Source: Lawsonia intracellularis PHE/MN1-00
Lineage (GTDB): Bacteria; Desulfobacterota; Desulfovibrionia; Desulfovibrionales; Desulfovibrionaceae
Assembly: GCF_000055945.1 (NCBI RefSeq)
Contig: NC_008011.1
Coordinates: 558,001-622,000, forward strand
Direction of reading: 5' to 3'
DNA: 64,000 nt
Below, piece by piece: positions 51,563 to 61,630 of the stretch. Each line of letters opens with the position of its first letter. The stretch's first letter is position 1. A program made the translations under genes and the position numbers. A model generated the notes under the pieces. That model saw only the letters and a program-made list of their open reading frames with translations. It did not search any database and was not told the origin of the DNA.

Positions 51563-52602
51563 ACTCTTCTACTCGTAACTATATTTTCAACGTTCTTACT
51601 ATTGGAGTTATAGTACTTTTTCTCCTTTGGGCAGAATCTACTTTTAATGGGTACCAAATTCAACTTCTAAACCTCATTGCAATAAATACTATTTTAGCCC
51701 TCTCTTTAAACCTTGTTTATGGTTTTACAGGAATGTTTTCTCTTGGTCATGCTGGATTTATGGCAATTGGAGCATATATATCTGCACTTCTTATTCTACC
51801 TGCTGAACAAAAAGAAATTATGTGGATACTTGAACCAATCATATGGCCATTTTCAGTTCTTGAAACACCTTTTTGGTTTTCTATTCTTGCTGGAGGACTA
51901 GTTTCTGCATTTTTTGGACTCCTTATTGCTTTATCAGTATTAAGACTAGGTGGTGACTATTTAGCTATTGCTACCTTAGGATTTTCTGAAATTATTCGAG
52001 TTATCCTTATAAACGTTGCTTCAATTACCAATGGTTCCCTTGGGATAAAAGGTATTCCATCTCATACGGATCTCTTTGTAACATATGGATGGTTATTTCT
52101 TACTCTGTTTTTCCTTATAAAATTGTTACAAAGTAATTTTGGTAACATATTTAAATCCATAAGAGATAATGAAATTGCAGCAAAAGTTATGGGTATTAAT
52201 ACTCTTCACTATAAAACATTATCTTTTACCATTGGAGCCTTTTTTGCTGGCATTGGTGGAGCACTCCTCGGAAATTTACTTACAACAATTGATCCTAAAA
52301 TGTTTACTTTTTTACTAACATTTAACATTCTTATGATCGTAGTAGCAGGTGGTCTTGGGTCTATAACAGGGAGTATATTAGGAAGCATTATTATTACTAT
52401 CCTTCTTGAATGGCTTCGTGCTGTAGAAAGTCCTTTCAATTTTGGAAGTTATCAAATTCCTGGTATCCCTGGAATGCGCATGGTTATTTTTTCTTTAATA
52501 CTTTTGGGAATTATTCTCTATCGACGAGAAGGAATAATGGGAATGAAAGAAATCAGTTGGACAAACATAACTAAATTTTTCTCTAGGAAAAGAGATATAT
52601 GA
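51559..52602 (+). CDS. livM: Branched-chain amino acid ABC transporter permease LivM
   Basis: Second permease of the importer, 347 residues, about eight membrane segments. Markers: NLVYGFTGMFSLGHAGFMAIGAY in two parts, LRLGGDYLAIATLGFSEI, the loop FKSIRDNEIAAKVMGIN (EAA-like coupling loop) and GGLGSITGSILGSIII. Its ATG overlaps the livH stop by four bases and its own stop overlaps livG likewise, so the four transport genes are translationally coupled. Family length is normal. Confidence 0.92.
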   Translation: MNSSTRNYIFNVLTIGVIVLFLLWAESTFNGYQIQLLNLIAINTILALSLNLVYGFTGMFSLGHAGFMAIGAYISALLILPAEQKEIMWILEPIIWPFSVLETPFWFSILAGGLVSAFFGLLIALSVLRLGGDYLAIATLGFSEIIRVILINVASITNGSLGIKGIPSHTDLFVTYGWLFLTLFFLIKLLQSNFGNIFKSIRDNEIAAKVMGINTLHYKTLSFTIGAFFAGIGGALLGNLLTTIDPKMFTFLLTFNILMIVVAGGLGSITGSILGSIIITILLEWLRAVESPFNFGSYQIPGIPGMRMVIFSLILLGIILYRREGIMGMKEISWTNITKFFSRKRDI

Positions 52603-53405
52603 AAGAATATGTTCAACAAAAAAATCAAAATTCTATCCTTGAACTACAAAATATTGTTATACAATTTGGTGGGATCACTGCAGTTAACAACTTAACTATG
52701 AATGTTGAAAAAGGTTCTATTGCTGCTATCATTGGACCTAATGGTGCAGGAAAAACTACAGCCTTTAATATGATAAGTGGATTTTATACACCACATAAAG
52801 GAAATATTTTTTTTAAAGGAAAAAGTATAACTGGACTTCCTCCATACAAAATTTGTCAACTAGGGATGGCTAGAACATTCCAAAATATTCGTCTCTTTTC
52901 AAATGAAACAACCCTAGAAAACATTATGTTAGGATGCCATGTACGACGTAGTTCATATTGGTGGATGCCAGTTATAGGTGTTCCTTCTGCGATTCGAGAA
53001 GAAAAAAAAATAAAAGGACAAGCAATGGAACTTATCCAACGCTTTAACCTTGAATTATATGTAAATGAAAAAGCATCTTCACTTCCTTATGGAGCTCAAC
53101 GTAGACTTGAAATAGCACGTGCACTTGCTACCTATCCAGAACTTTTATTACTTGATGAACCTGCTGCTGGAATGAATCCACAAGAAAGTATTGAACTTAT
53201 GCATCTTATTAAAAATATCAGAGATGAATTTAAATTAACTATCCTCCTCATTGAGCATGATATGAAGCTAGTTATGGGAGTATGCCAATATATTTGGGTG
53301 CTTGAATATGGACAAATTATTGCTGAAGGTATTCCTCAAAAAATTCGAAATGATCCCAAAGTAATTGAAGCTTATCTTGGAGGTGAAGAAACTCATTATG
53401 CTTAA
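52599..53405 (+). CDS. livG: Branched-chain amino acid ABC transporter ATPase LivG
   Basis: First ATPase of the importer, 268 residues. Walker A is GPNGAGKTT, the signature is LPYGAQRRLEIARAL, a shift from the standard LSGGQ but usual for LivG, and Walker B is LLLLDEPAAGMNP. MARTFQNIRLFSNETTLENI is the typical Q-loop region. Start ATG 52599 overlaps the livM stop. Its stop overlaps the livF ATG by eight bases. Confidence 0.94.
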   Translation: MKEYVQQKNQNSILELQNIVIQFGGITAVNNLTMNVEKGSIAAIIGPNGAGKTTAFNMISGFYTPHKGNIFFKGKSITGLPPYKICQLGMARTFQNIRLFSNETTLENIMLGCHVRRSSYWWMPVIGVPSAIREEKKIKGQAMELIQRFNLELYVNEKASSLPYGAQRRLEIARALATYPELLLLDEPAAGMNPQESIELMHLIKNIRDEFKLTILLIEHDMKLVMGVCQYIWVLEYGQIIAEGIPQKIRNDPKVIEAYLGGEETHYA

Positions 53406-54120
53406 CATTTCTCATCTTCATATTTATTATGGTGGTATCCATGCTGTACAAGGGGTTACATTATCGGTTCCAAAAGGAAAAATTATAACACTTATTGGTG
53501 CTAATGGTGCTGGTAAAAGCAGCATAATACGTTCAATATCTGGCTTAATAAAACAAGTTACAGGTAGTATAGTATATACTAATGACAATATTTCTATGCC
53601 ACAGCAGCTCTTAGAACATAGTCCTGAAGATATTGTTCGTCTAGGAATATCAATGAGCCCTGAAGGAAGACGTATCCTCCCTCATCTAACGGTTTTGGAA
53701 AACTTACAACTTGGTGCCTATATACAAAAAGATGCAAATGAAATACAAAAAGATATTAAATGGGTATATTCTCTTTTCCCCAGATTACAAGAACGTTCTT
53801 GGCAAAAAGGAGGTACACTTTCTGGTGGCGAACAACAAATGCTTGCTCTAGGGAGAGCTCTTATGAGTAGACCTTCCTTACTTATGCTTGATGAGCCATC
53901 TCTTGGCCTTGCACCCCGACTTGTAAAAGAACTTTTTGATATCATTCTTCAAATCAATGCAGAAGGAAAGACGATTCTTTTAGTAGAACAAAATGCATTT
54001 GCTGCACTTTCAATAGCAGATTATGCCTATGTACTTGAAGTTGGAAATATTGTTATGGAAGGTAACGGTCAAGAGTTATTAAATAACCCTAAAGTAAAAG
54101 AAGCATATTTAGGAGGATGA
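53398..54120 (+). CDS. livF: Branched-chain amino acid ABC transporter ATPase LivF
   Basis: Second ATPase of the importer, 240 residues. Walker A GANGAGKSS, signature LSGGEQQMLALGRAL and Walker B LLMLDEPSLGLAP are standard. SPEGRRILPHLTVLENL is a typical LivF segment. I start at ATG 53398 (MLNISHLHIYYGG), which overlaps livG by eight bases, rather than the upstream frame. This is the last gene of the liv cluster; about 270 AT-rich bases follow. Confidence 0.93.
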   Translation: MLNISHLHIYYGGIHAVQGVTLSVPKGKIITLIGANGAGKSSIIRSISGLIKQVTGSIVYTNDNISMPQQLLEHSPEDIVRLGISMSPEGRRILPHLTVLENLQLGAYIQKDANEIQKDIKWVYSLFPRLQERSWQKGGTLSGGEQQMLALGRALMSRPSLLMLDEPSLGLAPRLVKELFDIILQINAEGKTILLVEQNAFAALSIADYAYVLEVGNIVMEGNGQELLNNPKVKEAYLGG

Positions 54121-54388
54121 AGTATAACTAACCTATTATAAATAAATTTTTATTTTTCTCTAAAAAATCTTTATGTATCTTCTACTTGCAACGTATATAT
54201 TTTTTTATTAATTTTTATTTCTTCTTAAAGATTACAAATAGTATCTAATAGTATCTTTTGAAGATATTTTCATATGTATATATAATGTAACTATAGTTTT
54301 CTATCTTAATATTTCCTGTATAGAAAACTATAATTATAGAATAAGTTAACAACTTTTACCTTTACCTTATGATAAGTGAGGCTTATAA

Positions 54389-56464
54389 ATGTTCTTATCA
54401 TTTTCTATAGTAATAGCATGTGGTCTTTATGCTCTATATTATGCCTACACCACCTCTAAACAGGTCTTTTCTGCTGATATAGGTACTGAAGAAATGCAAC
54501 AAATTGCTGGAGCTATACAAGAAGGAGCTCAAGCATATTTAAACCGCCAATATAGAACTATTGCTATTGTTGGTATCATAATAACTATTCTTCTAGCTAT
54601 CTTTTTTTCTTTCCTAGTAGCATTAGGTTTTGTTATTGGAGCATTTCTTTCAGGTCTTACTGGATTTATTGGAATGAATGTATCTGTTCGTGCAAATGTC
54701 CGTACAACAGAAGCAGCACGTTCTGGCCTTGCACCTGCATTAAATATTGCCTTTAAAGCAGGGGCTATTACTGGAATGCTTGTCGTTGGACTTGGTTTAC
54801 TTGGTGTAGCTCTCTATTATGGCCTCCTTTCAATGTTTGGAGTAGATCAAAAATCTATACTTGAAGCATTAGTAGCATTAAGCTTTGGAGCATCACTTAT
54901 TTCCATTTTTGCACGCCTTGGGGGAGGAATCTTTACTAAAGGTGCTGATGTAGGTGCTGACCTTGTAGGTAAGGTTGAAGCAGGTATTCCTGAAGACGAT
55001 CCTAGGAATCCTGCTGTTATTGCAGACAATGTTGGCGATAACGTTGGTGATTGTGCTGGAATGGCTGCTGATCTCTTTGAAACATATGCTGTTACAGTTG
55101 TAGCAAGTATGCTTCTAGCAGCAATTTATTTTACAGGCAAACTCCAATCAATTATGATGATGTATCCTTTACTTATTGGTGGTGTCTGTATTATTGGTTC
55201 TATTATAGGAACAAAATATGTTCGCTTAACAAAAGACAATAAGATTATGAAAGCACTCTATCGAGGGCTTATTGCAACAGGAATTACATCTGCTATTTTA
55301 ATTACATTGGTCACTACACTCCTTTTCTGGGATGTACCAACAATGTCTGCACAAGGAAAATCTTTTGGTATTATAAACTTATTATCATGTTCATTTGCGG
55401 GATTAATCATTACAGCATTATTAGTATGGGTCACTGAATATTATACATCTACAGTGTTTCGTCCTGTTCGTAGTATTGCTTATGCATCAACTACAGGACA
55501 TGGAACAAATATTATCCAAGGATTAGCTATAGCCATGGAGTCAACAGCATTACCAGTACTAATTATCTGTGCTGGTATCGTCTTCACTTATGCTAATGCT
55601 GGTCTTTTTGGCATCTCTATCGCAGCTACAACAATGCTTGCTCTTGCAGGAATGATTGTAGCACTAGATGCTTATGGACCTGTAACAGATAATGCTGGTG
55701 GTATTGCAGAAATGTCAAATCTTCCTAGTGAAGTACGTACTGTCACTGACGCCCTTGATGCTGTAGGAAATACAACAAAAGCTGTAACAAAAGGATATGC
55801 TATTGGCTCTGCAGGACTTGCAGCCCTTGTGCTTTTTGCATGCTATACTGAAGAACTAGGTCGATTTTTCCCTTCTCTTAATATACACTTCAGCTTACAA
55901 GATCCATATGTCCTCATTGGTTTACTTATAGGAGGACTACTACCATATCTTTTTGGTTCTCTAGGAATGATGGCTGTTGGAAGAGCAGGTGCTGAAGTTG
56001 TTGTTGAGGTACGTCGTCAATTTAGTTCAATTCCAGGAATTATGGAAGGTACAGGAAAGCCAGACTATAGTTCTGCTGTTGATATGCTTACAAAAGCAGC
56101 TATTAAAGAAATGATTTTGCCCTCTATTCTACCTGTATTTGCACCTATCATTATTTATTGCATTATTTATTGGATTGGAGGACAAAATGCTGCGCTCTCT
56201 ACACTAGGAGCAATGTTAATGGGAACTATTGTTACTGGGTTATTTGTAGCAATATCTATGACATCAGGTGGAGGTGCATGGGATAATGCAAAAAAATATA
56301 TTGAGGATGGACACCATGGTGGTAAAGGTTCTGAGGCACATAAAGCTGCTGTAACAGGTGATACTGTTGGTGATCCTTATAAAGATACTGCCGGACCAGC
56401 AATTAACCCAATGATAAAAATTATTAATATAGTAGCACTGCTTCTTCTTCAAGCTCTTGCTTAA
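54389..56464 (+). CDS. hppA: Membrane-bound proton-translocating pyrophosphatase
   Basis: Uses PPi hydrolysis to pump protons across the membrane. The 691 residues carry about 16 membrane segments and the catalytic loop [20 protein letters not shown] with [35 protein letters not shown] has Lys and Thr at the two positions where K+-dependent enzymes have Ala, so this should be the K+-independent type. A second loop with DNAGGIAEM and the C-terminal [15 protein letters not shown] are present. The ATG at 54389 has TGAGG upstream. A terminator follows. Such pumps save energy for a parasite that hydrolyses PPi from biosynthesis. Confidence 0.94.
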   Translation: MFLSFSIVIACGLYALYYAYTTSKQVFSADIGTEEMQQIAGAIQEGAQAYLNRQYRTIAIVGIIITILLAIFFSFLVALGFVIGAFLSGLTGFIGMNVSVRANVRTTEAARSGLAPALNIAFKAGAITGMLVVGLGLLGVALYYGLLSMFGVDQKSILEALVALSFGASLISIFARLGGGIFTKGADVGADLVGKVEAGIPEDDPRNPAVIADNVGDNVGDCAGMAADLFETYAVTVVASMLLAAIYFTGKLQSIMMMYPLLIGGVCIIGSIIGTKYVRLTKDNKIMKALYRGLIATGITSAILITLVTTLLFWDVPTMSAQGKSFGIINLLSCSFAGLIITALLVWVTEYYTSTVFRPVRSIAYASTTGHGTNIIQGLAIAMESTALPVLIICAGIVFTYANAGLFGISIAATTMLALAGMIVALDAYGPVTDNAGGIAEMSNLPSEVRTVTDALDAVGNTTKAVTKGYAIGSAGLAALVLFACYTEELGRFFPSLNIHFSLQDPYVLIGLLIGGLLPYLFGSLGMMAVGRAGAEVVVEVRRQFSSIPGIMEGTGKPDYSSAVDMLTKAAIKEMILPSILPVFAPIIIYCIIYWIGGQNAALSTLGAMLMGTIVTGLFVAISMTSGGGAWDNAKKYIEDGHHGGKGSEAHKAAVTGDTVGDPYKDTAGPAINPMIKIINIVALLLLQALA

Positions 56465-56491
56465 GTAGATAGTATTAAAAAAATCCTACCT

Positions 56492-56525
56492 AAAAAAATC
56501 TCTCCTAATATGGAGAGATTTTTTT
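56492..56525 (+). terminator. Rho-independent terminator of hppA
   Basis: AATCTCTCC (56497-56505), loop TAATAT, GGAGAGATT (56512-56520), followed by TTTTT; preceded by a run of A that extends the stem. Located about 30 bases after the hppA stop. Confidence 0.85.
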
Positions 56526-56755
56526 ACACCTATAGCTCATCATTATACATTAACTAACAACATGAATATGCTACTAAATCTACTCTTATAATCTAGTGAA
56601 ATATATAAACAAATTACTGCTTGTACTCTAAACACAACTGTAATGACAAAGGTAGTAATAATAACTTATTATAAGATGAAAAATATTTTAATCATAGTAC
56701 AATACAGTTATATAGATAAAAAAGAGGAACTAGCAATCCTAAAAAGTAAAAATAA

Positions 56756-57940
56756 TTAAGATGGTGGTACTGTTTCTTTTAGAGGCAAAAGATCTTCTTG
56801 AACTTTAGAAGGAGCTACACCTCCATGAATTAATGAACCAGTATCTCCTTTTCTTAAAGGAAGTTGGTATATTTTAACCATTCTATTATGACTGTCCAAA
56901 TTTGTACTAAAAACATGTGATCCATCACCACGAGCAACAAAATAATAGTAGTTGTGCTCTTCAGGATTTAATGCTGCTCGAATACTATCAAGACCTGGAG
57001 ATGCAATAGGCCCTGGAGGTAATCCTTTATTCACATATGTATTATATGGATTATTCTTATCTTGTAATTGACTACGACGTAATTTCCCATCAAAGTTTTC
57101 CCCTAAGCCATAAATAACTGTAGGGTCAGCATATAATGGCATTCCCACAGCAAGCCTATTTGTATAAACACCAGATACTTTACGACGTTCACCTGGGAAA
57201 TGTGTTTCTTTTTCAATAATTGAAGCAAGAATTAATGGCTGCTTAATAACAGAAGCATTTCTAAAGCTTGGACGCATCCCATTTGGCCATAGTGGAGCTG
57301 TTTTCCTCCAAAATGTGTCAATTAACCTTCCAACAATAATTTTCGCAGATTCAACGTTTTGTTTAAATGGACGTGCTAAGAGATATGTATCTGGAAATAA
57401 AAAACCTTCTGCATTATGAAATGGTATCCCCCAATATCTCAGAAACTCAGGGTCATGAATGACTGTTTTAAAATCTTCAAAACGAACAAATCCTGCTTTT
57501 TCTAGACGTTTTCCAACTTCCCACCAAGGAAGTCCTTCTGGAATAGTTATTCTATTAAGAAGTGGAGAACCAGTTACAAGGTAATCAAGAAGAGCTTGTG
57601 GCGTCCATCCTGTATTAATAAGGAATCGACCACTCTTTACTTTATCACTCATTCCCTTCCATTTAGCAAGTATTTCAAACTTATTTACGTCTGTAATTGC
57701 ACCTATATCTTGAAGATATAAAGACAGTACATGAAACTTTGTTCCTGGAGGAATAGCTATTTCTATCTCCTTACCAGGAGTAGAACCAGGCGTATCTAAA
57801 AAAGAAAAAATTTGATATCCAATAAATCCAATAACACAAATAAATATAACAAAAATAATTAATAATAGCTTAAGCCATAAGCTTGAGGAGTTGCCAGGTG
57901 GTGGTCCTGAATATTCGAACTCTCCAGTATTAAAACTCAT
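56756..57940 (-). CDS. mltG: Endolytic transglycosylase MltG
   Basis: Cleaves nascent glycan strands at the inner membrane and sets their length. An N-terminal segment (LKLLLIIFVIFICVIGFIGY) anchors it; a LysM-like part follows (IAIPPGTKFHVLSLYL, NTGWTPQALLDYL). The YceG catalytic region has LASIIEKETHFPGERRKVSG with the key Glu in IIEKET, then ADPTVIYGLG and NKGLPPGPIASPG, all typical. At 394 residues it is somewhat longer than E. coli MltG. Start is ATG 57940, overlapping the ruvX stop by four bases; the two are an operon. Confidence 0.93.
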   Translation of the reverse strand: MSFNTGEFEYSGPPPGNSSSLWLKLLLIIFVIFICVIGFIGYQIFSFLDTPGSTPGKEIEIAIPPGTKFHVLSLYLQDIGAITDVNKFEILAKWKGMSDKVKSGRFLINTGWTPQALLDYLVTGSPLLNRITIPEGLPWWEVGKRLEKAGFVRFEDFKTVIHDPEFLRYWGIPFHNAEGFLFPDTYLLARPFKQNVESAKIIVGRLIDTFWRKTAPLWPNGMRPSFRNASVIKQPLILASIIEKETHFPGERRKVSGVYTNRLAVGMPLYADPTVIYGLGENFDGKLRRSQLQDKNNPYNTYVNKGLPPGPIASPGLDSIRAALNPEEHNYYYFVARGDGSHVFSTNLDSHNRMVKIYQLPLRKGDTGSLIHGGVAPSKVQEDLLPLKETVPPS

Positions 57941-58365
57941 ACTTGAACACGCTCACTTTCAGATTGGTCCAAAAATGATTGTAAAATACGAACAGCAGCC
58001 TGTTGATCAAGAACAGATTTTATCTTATTTTTTCTGTAACCGACAGACTGAAGATCCAACTTTGCTTCGTAACTACTCAATATTTCTTTCATTAAAAAGA
58101 CAGGAAGCATTATTTTATGTTTCAATCGTTTGATAAAATTTCTGACCTGACGTGTAATAAGTGTTTCTGAGTTATCAAATAAAACAGGTAAGCCTACAAC
58201 TAGTGCATCTGGAGACTCTACATAAATTAGTTCAACTAATTTTATAAAAAACTCTTTTTGTGTTGTCATTATAATTGATTGTTTTGGAAAAGCAAAAACC
58301 CCCATAGAGTCACTAACAGCTATCCCTGTATATTTTGTTCCATAATCAATAGCAACATATTTCAT
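57937..58365 (-). CDS. ruvX: Putative Holliday junction resolvase / pre-16S rRNA nuclease (YqgF)
   Basis: A 142-residue RNase H-fold protein. The opening MKYVAIDYGTKYTGIAVSD is the YqgF signature (Asp and G-x-A positions), followed by PDALVVGLPVLFDNSE and DQQAAVRIL near the end, a usual C-terminal motif of the family. E. coli YqgF acts in 16S rRNA 5' maturation; others are described as resolvases, so the exact role is not fixed. It is cotranscribed with mltG, an association seen in many genomes. Start is ATG 58365. Confidence 0.9.
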   Translation of the reverse strand: MKYVAIDYGTKYTGIAVSDSMGVFAFPKQSIIMTTQKEFFIKLVELIYVESPDALVVGLPVLFDNSETLITRQVRNFIKRLKHKIMLPVFLMKEILSSYEAKLDLQSVGYRKNKIKSVLDQQAAVRILQSFLDQSESERVQV

Positions 58366-58602
58366 AATCTGTTATTAGCTTATGACTTCAATTGAAGCAA
58401 GTCATTATCAATCTTTGGTATAACACCAGCTAGATAATAGAATAATAAAAAAATCTCATTATACAATTATACTAACCACCCCTAACAATAAATAACTATT
58501 TTATTCGTTAATAGTTATAAATAATTGGATTTTTATAATTTAAAATTAAACTCTATGTATATAACAATTTACAACTGCTATTCTTCACGTTAAACTTATA
58601 TT

Positions 58603-58700
58603 GTTAGGGGAGCCTAAATGACAAACAAGGCTGAGAGTGGGATGGACCCTGACCCTTGGAACCTGATGTAGTTAATACTACCGTAGGGATAGCATAATAG
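58603..58700 (+). promoter_or_regulatory. TPP riboswitch
   Basis: THI element upstream of the thi operon. GTTAGGGGAGCC (58603) starts the P1/P2 region; CTGAGA at 58631-58636 is the core pyrimidine-sensing motif. Then ACCTGATGTAGTTAATACTA and CCGTAGGGATAGC give the P4/P5 part. All positions match the consensus. Thiamine pyrophosphate binding should lower expression of the genes that follow, through the terminator downstream. Confidence 0.95.
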
Positions 58701-58723
58701 TTAACTATTTATGTATGATAATC

Positions 58724-58753
58724 AAACGTCCATCCACAAATTGGACGTTTTTT
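58724..58753 (+). terminator. Terminator expression platform of the TPP riboswitch
   Basis: AAACGTCCA (58724-58732), loop of nine, TGGACGTTT (58742-58750), followed by TTT. It lies between aptamer and thiS, so control is by transcription termination rather than by hiding the ribosome site. Confidence 0.85.
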
Positions 58754-58780
58754 ACTTATATCTATCTTTAGGATAATATT

Positions 58781-58981
58781 ATGAATATCACAGTAAATGG
58801 AAAACCTATTATATGTAATGAACAAAGTACTATTACAGACCTTCTTCTCCAACTACAACTTTCATCTGATACTGTTATTATAGAAAAAAATAAAGAACTT
58901 ATTCCTACTAAACATTTCTCTTCAACAATCCTGGAAGAAAAAGACACTCTTGAACTCTTACATTTTGTTGGGGGAGGTTAA
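58781..58981 (+). CDS. thiS: Sulfur carrier protein ThiS
   Basis: The 66-residue ubiquitin-like sulfur carrier for thiazole synthesis. It starts MNITVNGKPIICNEQSTITD and ends FVGGG; the terminal Gly residues become the thiocarboxylate. Start is ATG 58781 on an AGGA site a few bases before. First gene of the thi operon, controlled by the riboswitch upstream. Confidence 0.93.
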   Translation: MNITVNGKPIICNEQSTITDLLLQLQLSSDTVIIEKNKELIPTKHFSSTILEEKDTLELLHFVGGG

Positions 58982-59035
58982 AAAGCTTTATATAGACTAT
59001 AGAACTCTTTTTTATTGTAATATGTTGGAGTAATA

Positions 59036-59818
59036 ATGCAAGATGATACTTTTCAGCTCGGGAATGTTAAATTAAAAAGTCGATTATTCCTTGGAACAGG
59101 GAAATATGGTAATGATGCTATAATACCTGATATTATTAAATCCTCTGGAGCTGAAGTTATAACAGTAGCACTACGACGTGTGGAACTAGACAATAAGAAA
59201 GAAAATTTTCTTTCTTATATTCCTCGTACAATACAACTACTTCCCAATACCTCAGGAGCACGAAATGCTAATGAGGCTATACGGATAGCTCGTATGGCAC
59301 AAGCTGCTGGCTGTGGAAACTGGATAAAAATTGAAGTTATCTCAGATTCTAGGTACCTTCTTCCTGATGGATATGATACAGCAAAAGCAACTGAAGTTCT
59401 TGCTAATGATGGATTTATTGTATTACCATATATGAATCCTGATCTCTATGTTGCTCGAGATCTTGCTAATGCAGGTGCAGCAGCAATAATGCCTTTAGGT
59501 GCTCCTATTGGCACAAATAGAGGATTAATGACAAAAGAAATGATTCAAATACTTATTGAAGAAATAAAACTTCCAATTATTGTTGATGCAGGGATAGGCA
59601 AACCTTCTCAAGCTTGTGAAGCAATGGAGTTAGGAGCTGCAGCTTGTTTAGTTAATACTGCTATAGCTACATCTGATGATCCTATACTCATGGCTAAAGC
59701 ATTTGGGAATGCAATACAAGCAGGAAGAGAAGCATGGCTTGCAAAAACAGGACCTGTTCTTACAGGCAAAGCTTCTGCATCTTCCCCTTTAACAGGTTTT
59801 TTAGATGACTCCTATTAA
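59036..59818 (+). CDS. thiG: Thiazole synthase ThiG
   Basis: Makes the thiazole phosphate of thiamin from dehydroglycine, 1-deoxyxylulose 5-phosphate and ThiS thiocarboxylate. Family marks: [34 protein letters not shown], the Schiff-base Lys in [25 protein letters not shown] and [20 protein letters not shown]. The 260 residues are normal. A GGAG site precedes ATG 59036. Its stop is 14 bases inside the thiH frame, so the two are coupled. Confidence 0.95.
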   Translation: MQDDTFQLGNVKLKSRLFLGTGKYGNDAIIPDIIKSSGAEVITVALRRVELDNKKENFLSYIPRTIQLLPNTSGARNANEAIRIARMAQAAGCGNWIKIEVISDSRYLLPDGYDTAKATEVLANDGFIVLPYMNPDLYVARDLANAGAAAIMPLGAPIGTNRGLMTKEMIQILIEEIKLPIIVDAGIGKPSQACEAMELGAAACLVNTAIATSDDPILMAKAFGNAIQAGREAWLAKTGPVLTGKASASSPLTGFLDDSY

Positions 59819-60959
59819 TTCTTTCTATCATACATTATGCAAGTGGCCTCCTAACCAAATACAGAACATGTTCAACTCTGTTACAGAGTCACAAGTATCG
59901 CATACATTAAATCTAGCAGAAAGAGGTCTATCACTCTCCATAGAACACTTATTAATATTACTATCGCCTACTGCAACTTCTTTTCTAGAAAAAATGGCTT
60001 CTATTGCTCAAGAACAGACAATCCGATATTTTGGAAAAACTATACAACTTTTTACTCCTCTCTACCTCTCTAATTTTTGCATAAATAATTGTAAATATTG
60101 TAGTTTTAGCGCAACTAACCGTATAAAAAGAATACAGTTAACAATTGAAGAAATCGAAAAAGAAGCTGCTGCTATTGCTGCAACTGGGCTTAGACATATT
60201 TTACTCTTAACAGGTGATGCTCCATCTAAAGCAACTATAGCTTATCTTAAAGAAGCTATTCAATGTCTTAATAACTATTTTCCTAGCGTAGGAATCGAAA
60301 TTTATGCCATTGAAAAAAAAGAATACGAATTGCTTGAATGTACTGGAGTAGATTCTATGACGTTATTTCAAGAAACATATAACGAAAAACGTTATATGGC
60401 ACTTCATACTAAGGGAACTAAACAAAATTTCCGTTTTCGTTTAGAAGCACAAAGTAGAGCTGCATCTGCAGGCATTCGCTTTATAACACTTGGTGCACTA
60501 TTAGGCCTAGACCACTGGTGGAGAGATATATTTTATGTAGGCCTCCATGCAAATTGGTTACAAAATGAATATCCTGGAGTGGATCTTACTATCTCTGTAC
60601 CTCGGATACGCCCTCATGAAGGATATTTCTCTGATTACTATCCTGTATCTGATAAAAACCTTGTACAAGCTATTCAAGCTATACGACTATTTTTACCAAC
60701 ATCTGGTATTATTCTTTCAACACGCGAAAAACCCTCTCTCAGAGATAGATTAATATCTCTTAGTGTTACAAAAATGTCTGCAGGAGTTTCTACTGCTGTA
60801 GGAGGGCATACTGATCATCATATAGCAAAAGATAATATTGCCCAATTCGAAATTGCAGATACACGCTCTGTAGAGCAAATAATTACAGCAATAAAAGCAA
60901 AAGGTTATCAACCTATTTTTAAAAACTGGATAAAATTATCTAATGCACCTATGCATTAA
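59805..60959 (+). CDS. thiH: 2-iminoacetate synthase ThiH
   Basis: Radical SAM enzyme that splits tyrosine to dehydroglycine for the thiazole. The cluster motif is CINNCKYC (C-x3-C-x2-C), then [15 protein letters not shown] and [13 protein letters not shown]. The C-terminus, [10 protein letters not shown] and [12 protein letters not shown], is the usual ThiH end. Being ThiH rather than ThiO fits an anaerobe or microaerophile. Length 384. Start ATG 59805 overlaps thiG. Confidence 0.94.
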   Translation: MTPINSFYHTLCKWPPNQIQNMFNSVTESQVSHTLNLAERGLSLSIEHLLILLSPTATSFLEKMASIAQEQTIRYFGKTIQLFTPLYLSNFCINNCKYCSFSATNRIKRIQLTIEEIEKEAAAIAATGLRHILLLTGDAPSKATIAYLKEAIQCLNNYFPSVGIEIYAIEKKEYELLECTGVDSMTLFQETYNEKRYMALHTKGTKQNFRFRLEAQSRAASAGIRFITLGALLGLDHWWRDIFYVGLHANWLQNEYPGVDLTISVPRIRPHEGYFSDYYPVSDKNLVQAIQAIRLFLPTSGIILSTREKPSLRDRLISLSVTKMSAGVSTAVGGHTDHHIAKDNIAQFEIADTRSVEQIITAIKAKGYQPIFKNWIKLSNAPMH

Positions 60960-60968
60960 AGGAATAAC

Positions 60969-61589
60969 ATGTCTACCTTTCATTGGAAAAATGTTATGGA
61001 TGAGCACTTACCTGAATCACTGCAAACAAAGCTTTCTAATGCTACTATAGGTATAGCAGGTGCTGGAGGACTAGGTTCAAACTGTGCGGTATTACTTACC
61101 CGAACAGGAATAGGTCATTTAGTCATTGTTGATCATGATATTGTTAGTGTTTCTAATCTTAACAGGCAACAGTATTTACCATCTCATATTGGTATGCCAA
61201 AAGTTGAAGCACTAAAAGAAGTTCTTCTTAACATTAATCCTGGGTTAAAACTTACAATATATCAACAATACATGAATCCTAACAATATCTTAACTCTATT
61301 TGAAGACTGTCAGTTTGTTATAGAAGCAGTAGACAATGCTATCACTAAAAAAATGCTTGTAGAAACACTTATTACTGTAGATTATACTGTTATATCTGCA
61401 TCAGGTGTTGCAGGATGGGGTGGGCTACCTATGACACAAAAACAGCTAGGCAAAAAACTCTTAGTAGTTGGAGATCATACCTATGGAGTATCTTCTATAA
61501 ATCCTCCACTAGCCCCTCGTGTTAATATGGCTGCTAGTATGCAGGCAGATGCTATACTTTGTGCACTGCTCAATACTAAAAACGACTAA
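60969..61589 (+). CDS. thiF: ThiS adenylyltransferase ThiF
   Basis: Activates the C-terminus of ThiS with ATP for sulfur transfer. The E1-like fold shows GIAGAGGLGSNCAVLL, VDHDIVSVSNLNRQ (Asp and Arg of the ATP site) and IEAVDNAITKKML. At 206 residues it is the short form found beside ThiSGH in anaerobes, with no zinc-binding or rhodanese extension. Ten bases separate it from thiH. No thiC, thiE or thiD lies in this window. Confidence 0.9.
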   Translation: MSTFHWKNVMDEHLPESLQTKLSNATIGIAGAGGLGSNCAVLLTRTGIGHLVIVDHDIVSVSNLNRQQYLPSHIGMPKVEALKEVLLNINPGLKLTIYQQYMNPNNILTLFEDCQFVIEAVDNAITKKMLVETLITVDYTVISASGVAGWGGLPMTQKQLGKKLLVVGDHTYGVSSINPPLAPRVNMAASMQADAILCALLNTKND

Positions 61590-61630
61590 TATCTATCAAT
61601 ACCCTTTACCTATCTTATTAAAAGATTATA

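Larger units (their letters stand above)
58366..58780. other. Intergenic, 415 bases, with TPP riboswitch
   Basis: Divergent region between ruvX (minus) and thiS (plus). The right half holds the TPP element and terminator listed separately; the left half is AT-rich and without features. Confidence 0.7.
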
